From Fidelibacterota bacterium (GTDB taxonomy: Bacteria > Bipolaricaulota > Bipolaricaulia > UBA7950 > UBA9294): DNA of 15,667 nucleotides. The first letter of the stretch is position 1. Each line of letters starts with the position of its first letter. The stretch covers positions 1-15,667 of the forward strand of contig JAJRTG010000058.1 of assembly GCA_024278395.1 (NCBI GenBank), given 5' to 3'. Of the stretch, positions 13,796 through 15,667 are shown one piece after another. The notes beneath the pieces are model-generated. The model was not told where the DNA came from. It worked only from the letters and a program-made list of their open reading frames with translations, and searched no databases. The translations under genes and the position numbers were made by a program.

Positions 13796-14523
13796 CGATC
13801 CGTCCCGTACTTCTCCCGCACGAGCTCTTCCGCCCGCGTCCGCTCCTCCTCACTGACCTTCCCCGGGGTCAGGCTCTCCCCCCACGCTCGGGCGATCCCG
13901 CCCGCCGCCGCCGCCGCGACTTCCTCCAGGGCGAGTTCCGTCCCGATTATCTCGGACAGGCTCGCCGTGGGAAAGGGGTGGGACGTGACGGCGGGGGTGC
14001 GGTAGCCGGGGCGCATGGCGCGGAGGAGACTTTCCATCGGGATTGAATCCGGACGGACGAGCAGGGTGGTGTGGTAGAGGAGGGCCGCCCCGCGGCGCGC
14101 CTGGGCTGCCCCCCCCACCTTCCTCCCCTTGGCGAGGAACCGGTTCCCGGTCGGTTCGATCTCGATCCCGTGCCCGGAGAGCCCGTCGGCGACCGCTTCC
14201 CCCACCCGGCGGAACACCTCGGCCACCCCGCCTAACCGTCGGCCGTCGGAGATGTACAGGGAGATGTTGAAGTTTCCTGGGTGGTGGTAGACCGCCCCCC
14301 CGCCGGAGATGCGGCGCAGGACCGGGATGCCCGATCTTTCCGCCTCCTCCAGGTCGACCTCGGCCGTCATCGCCTGGGAGCGGCCGATCACCACGGCACG
14401 GGCGTTAACCCACAGGCGGAGGGTGTCGCGCCCCTCGAGTCTCGCGGACTCGAGAAGCGCCTCCTCGAGGGCGATCCCCACCGCGGGCTCGGATGGGGTG
14501 AGCTCGTAAACGATGCGGATCAT
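13777..14523 (-). CDS. Lipoate-protein ligase A family protein, short form
   Basis: A 248-residue member of the LplA/LipB/BirA-fold family, which attaches lipoyl or octanoyl groups to E2 and GcvH proteins. RRISGGGAVYHHPGNFN (70-86) is the lipoyl-AMP binding loop, and K135 in KGRKVGGAAQ is the conserved substrate lysine. The protein has no cysteine, which argues against LipM/LipL-type transferases that work through an active-site Cys. It lacks the C-terminal domain of E. coli LplA (338 residues), as in two-part LplA/LplB ligases. No LplB-like gene is visible nearby. The end (SEEERTRAEELVREKYG...W) is common in this family. It lies 6 nt after lipA. It could be a salvage ligase or a carrier-to-carrier relay enzyme. 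Confidence 0.83.
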   Translation of the reverse strand: MIRIVYELTPSEPAVGIALEEALLESARLEGRDTLRLWVNARAVVIGRSQAMTAEVDLEEAERSGIPVLRRISGGGAVYHHPGNFNISLYISDGRRLGGVAEVFRRVGEAVADGLSGHGIEIEPTGNRFLAKGRKVGGAAQARRGAALLYHTTLLVRPDSIPMESLLRAMRPGYRTPAVTSHPFPTASLSEIIGTELALEEVAAAAAGGIARAWGESLTPGKVSEEERTRAEELVREKYGTDRWNRQR

Positions 14524-14529
14524 CGATCT

Positions 14530-15399
14530 CTATCGAACGGCCGCGAACGCCTCCGCGGCGTGATGGGAACTGCGCACGTACGGACCGGCGGCGACGTAGT
14601 CGAACCCGAGCGCAAGCGCCTCCTCCCGCAGGATCCTGAACTCTTCTGGCGGGAGGTAGCGCGCTACCGGATAGGCCGCTCGCGTTGGCTGGAGGTATTG
14701 GCCGAGGGTGACGATGTCGACCCCCGCCTCCTTGAGATCCCGCAGGGCTTCCAGGATCTCCTCGTTCGTCTCCCCCAGCCCGAGCATGAGCGAGCTCTTG
14801 GTCACCACCCCCGGGGAGAGGGCCTTCACCCGGGCGAGCACCTGCAGGGAGAGCTCGTACCCGGCGCGGGGGTCGCGCACACGCGGGGTGATCCGCCGCA
14901 CCGTCTCCAGGTTGTGACCGATCACGTCCGCTCCGGCCCGCGTAACGGCCTCCAGGGCGGCCGTGTCGCCGCTGAAATCGGGGATGAGCGCCTCGACGCG
15001 TATCGAGCCGTCCCGCTCCTTGATCGCCCGGATCGCGGCGGCGAAGATCTCAGCCCCGCCGTCCGGGAGGTCGTCGCGGTCGACCGAGGTCAGCACCACG
15101 TAGCGCAGGCCGAGTTCCTGCACCGCTTCCGCCACTCGCTGCGGCTCGTCCCGATCGACCGCCCCGTGCGGGTTCCCGGTGGGGACGGCGCAGAACCGGC
15201 AGGCGCGGGTGCAGGTCCCTCCGAGGAGCATGAACGTCGCGGTCCGCGCCCCCCAGCACTCGACCGCGTTCGGACAGCGGGCCCTCTGACACACGGTGGT
15301 GAGACGATAGCGGGAAAGCGTCTCACGCACTTTGCGCATCTCCCGCGCCTCCTCCGGGAGGGGTGCCCGGACGTGCAGCCACTCCGGCCGGGTGCTCAT
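14530..15399 (-). CDS. lipA: Lipoyl synthase (LipA)
   Basis: A radical-SAM enzyme that inserts two sulfurs into octanoyl-lysine on lipoyl domains. The auxiliary cluster motif is C37-x4-C42-x5-C48 and the radical-SAM cluster is C63-x3-C67-x2-C70 (CTRACRFC). The C-terminal RSSHHA provides the Ser ligand of the auxiliary cluster. HNLETV and TKSSLMLGLGET are standard family segments. The ATG at 15399, preceded by GGGGGTGGA, gives 289 residues; the longer frame to 15555 runs through lipB and has no family match. Its start overlaps the lipB stop (ATGA), a sign of coupling. Two Fe-S clusters fit an anaerobic or low-oxygen life, but the enzyme also occurs in aerobes. Confidence 0.96.
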   Translation of the reverse strand: MSTRPEWLHVRAPLPEEAREMRKVRETLSRYRLTTVCQRARCPNAVECWGARTATFMLLGGTCTRACRFCAVPTGNPHGAVDRDEPQRVAEAVQELGLRYVVLTSVDRDDLPDGGAEIFAAAIRAIKERDGSIRVEALIPDFSGDTAALEAVTRAGADVIGHNLETVRRITPRVRDPRAGYELSLQVLARVKALSPGVVTKSSLMLGLGETNEEILEALRDLKEAGVDIVTLGQYLQPTRAAYPVARYLPPEEFRILREEALALGFDYVAAGPYVRSSHHAAEAFAAVR

Positions 15400-15667
15400 T
15401 CCACCCCCTTCCAGTACGGGCCTGGGTCCTCCTCCACGAACCGCCATTCGAACAGCGGCTCCATCCGGGCAAGGAGCGACCGCGCGATCTCCTCGAGCGG
15501 ATAGACCTCCCCGGTCAGCTCGTCGAGGGATGTGACCTCGATCGGGAGGCCACACGGGTTGATCATCCCGAAGTGGGCCCGGTTCACCGCCACGTTGAAC
15601 GCCAGGCCGTGCCGCGTCACCCAGTGCTTCACGTACACCCCGACTGAGGCGATCTTCCGTACCCCGA
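15396..15667 (-). CDS. lipB: Lipoyl(octanoyl) transferase LipB (N-terminal part outside window)
   Basis: The C-terminal part of LipB, which moves octanoyl from octanoyl-ACP to a lipoyl-domain lysine. The frame is open to the window edge. The first visible residues, GVRKIASVGV, contain the catalytic Lys, and INPCGL contains the catalytic Cys; WVTRHGLAFNV is also typical. The GTG at 15638 lies within this conserved core and is not the start. It is the first visible gene of the minus-strand lipoate operon and overlaps lipA by 4 nt. Its promoter is outside the window. Confidence 0.93.
   Translation of the reverse strand, partial: GVRKIASVGVYVKHWVTRHGLAFNVAVNRAHFGMINPCGLPIEVTSLDELTGEVYPLEEIARSLLARMEPLFEWRFVEEDPGPYWKGVE

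Noticed and set aside
14281..15504. 407-codon frame antisense to lipA and the ligase-like gene
   Set aside because: LipA and LplA-family motifs are clear on the other strand; this frame has none.

Overview
The window is GC-rich, gene-dense bacterial DNA with short or overlapping junctions, frequent TTG/GTG starts and purine-rich Shine-Dalgarno sites. The gene set fits an anaerobic or thermophilic-type, poorly sampled bacterial lineage: type II fatty-acid synthesis, a stand-alone formiminotransferase-cyclodeaminase-type enzyme, lipoate genes and large exported von Willebrand A (vWA) proteins. Candidatus Bipolaricaulota/Acetothermia is a guess from overall flavour only; no marker here settles the taxonomy. 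There are no phage, IS, CRISPR or integrase signatures.

Region 1 (1-1523, + strand): the 3' part of a group-3-type sigma-70 factor, then an 88-residue helical protein of unknown function, then a short-chain dehydrogenase whose usual catalytic Ser/Asp position is Met. The last two are coupled (TAGATG). The dehydrogenase ends on a CTAG that is also the stop of the next gene on the opposite strand.

Region 2 (1520-3018, - strand): an exported vWA protein with a Cys-rich insert, driven by its own promoter (-35 TTGTCT, 17-nt spacer, -10 TATGAT). A second, diverging promoter (TTGACA, 17 nt, TAACAT) starts region 3.

Region 3 (3040-7110, + strand): tRNA-Leu(GAG) followed 27 nt later by plsX-fabH-fabD-fabG-acpP and closed by a Rho-independent terminator. 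Together these make the acyl-phosphate for phospholipid synthesis, malonyl-ACP, the first condensation product, its reduction, and the acyl carrier. rpmF, which often precedes plsX, is absent, and fabF/fabZ are not in the window.

Region 4 (7147-11137, + strand): a tightly packed run encoding a BCAM0308-like zinc-ribbon protein, an FchA-like cyclohydrolase/cyclodeaminase, a metallophosphoesterase, an inositol-monophosphatase-family enzyme, an RsmB/RsmF-type RNA m5C methyltransferase and a separate PUA-like protein that resembles the C-terminal part of RsmF.

Region 5 (11140-13226, + strand): a 672-residue exported protein made of a vWA domain, 13 perfect-length RTX nonapeptides, a Cys-rich hinge and three Cys-containing Ig/PKD-like modules, followed by a strong hairpin terminator. 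It is a paralogue of the region 2 protein in its vWA part.

Region 6 (13226-15667, - strand): lipB (cut by the window end), lipA, a short lipoate-ligase-family gene and a DUF501 gene in one overlapping operon. Octanoyl transfer, sulfur insertion and probably lipoate salvage lie together. No stretch over 300 bases lacks a gene.
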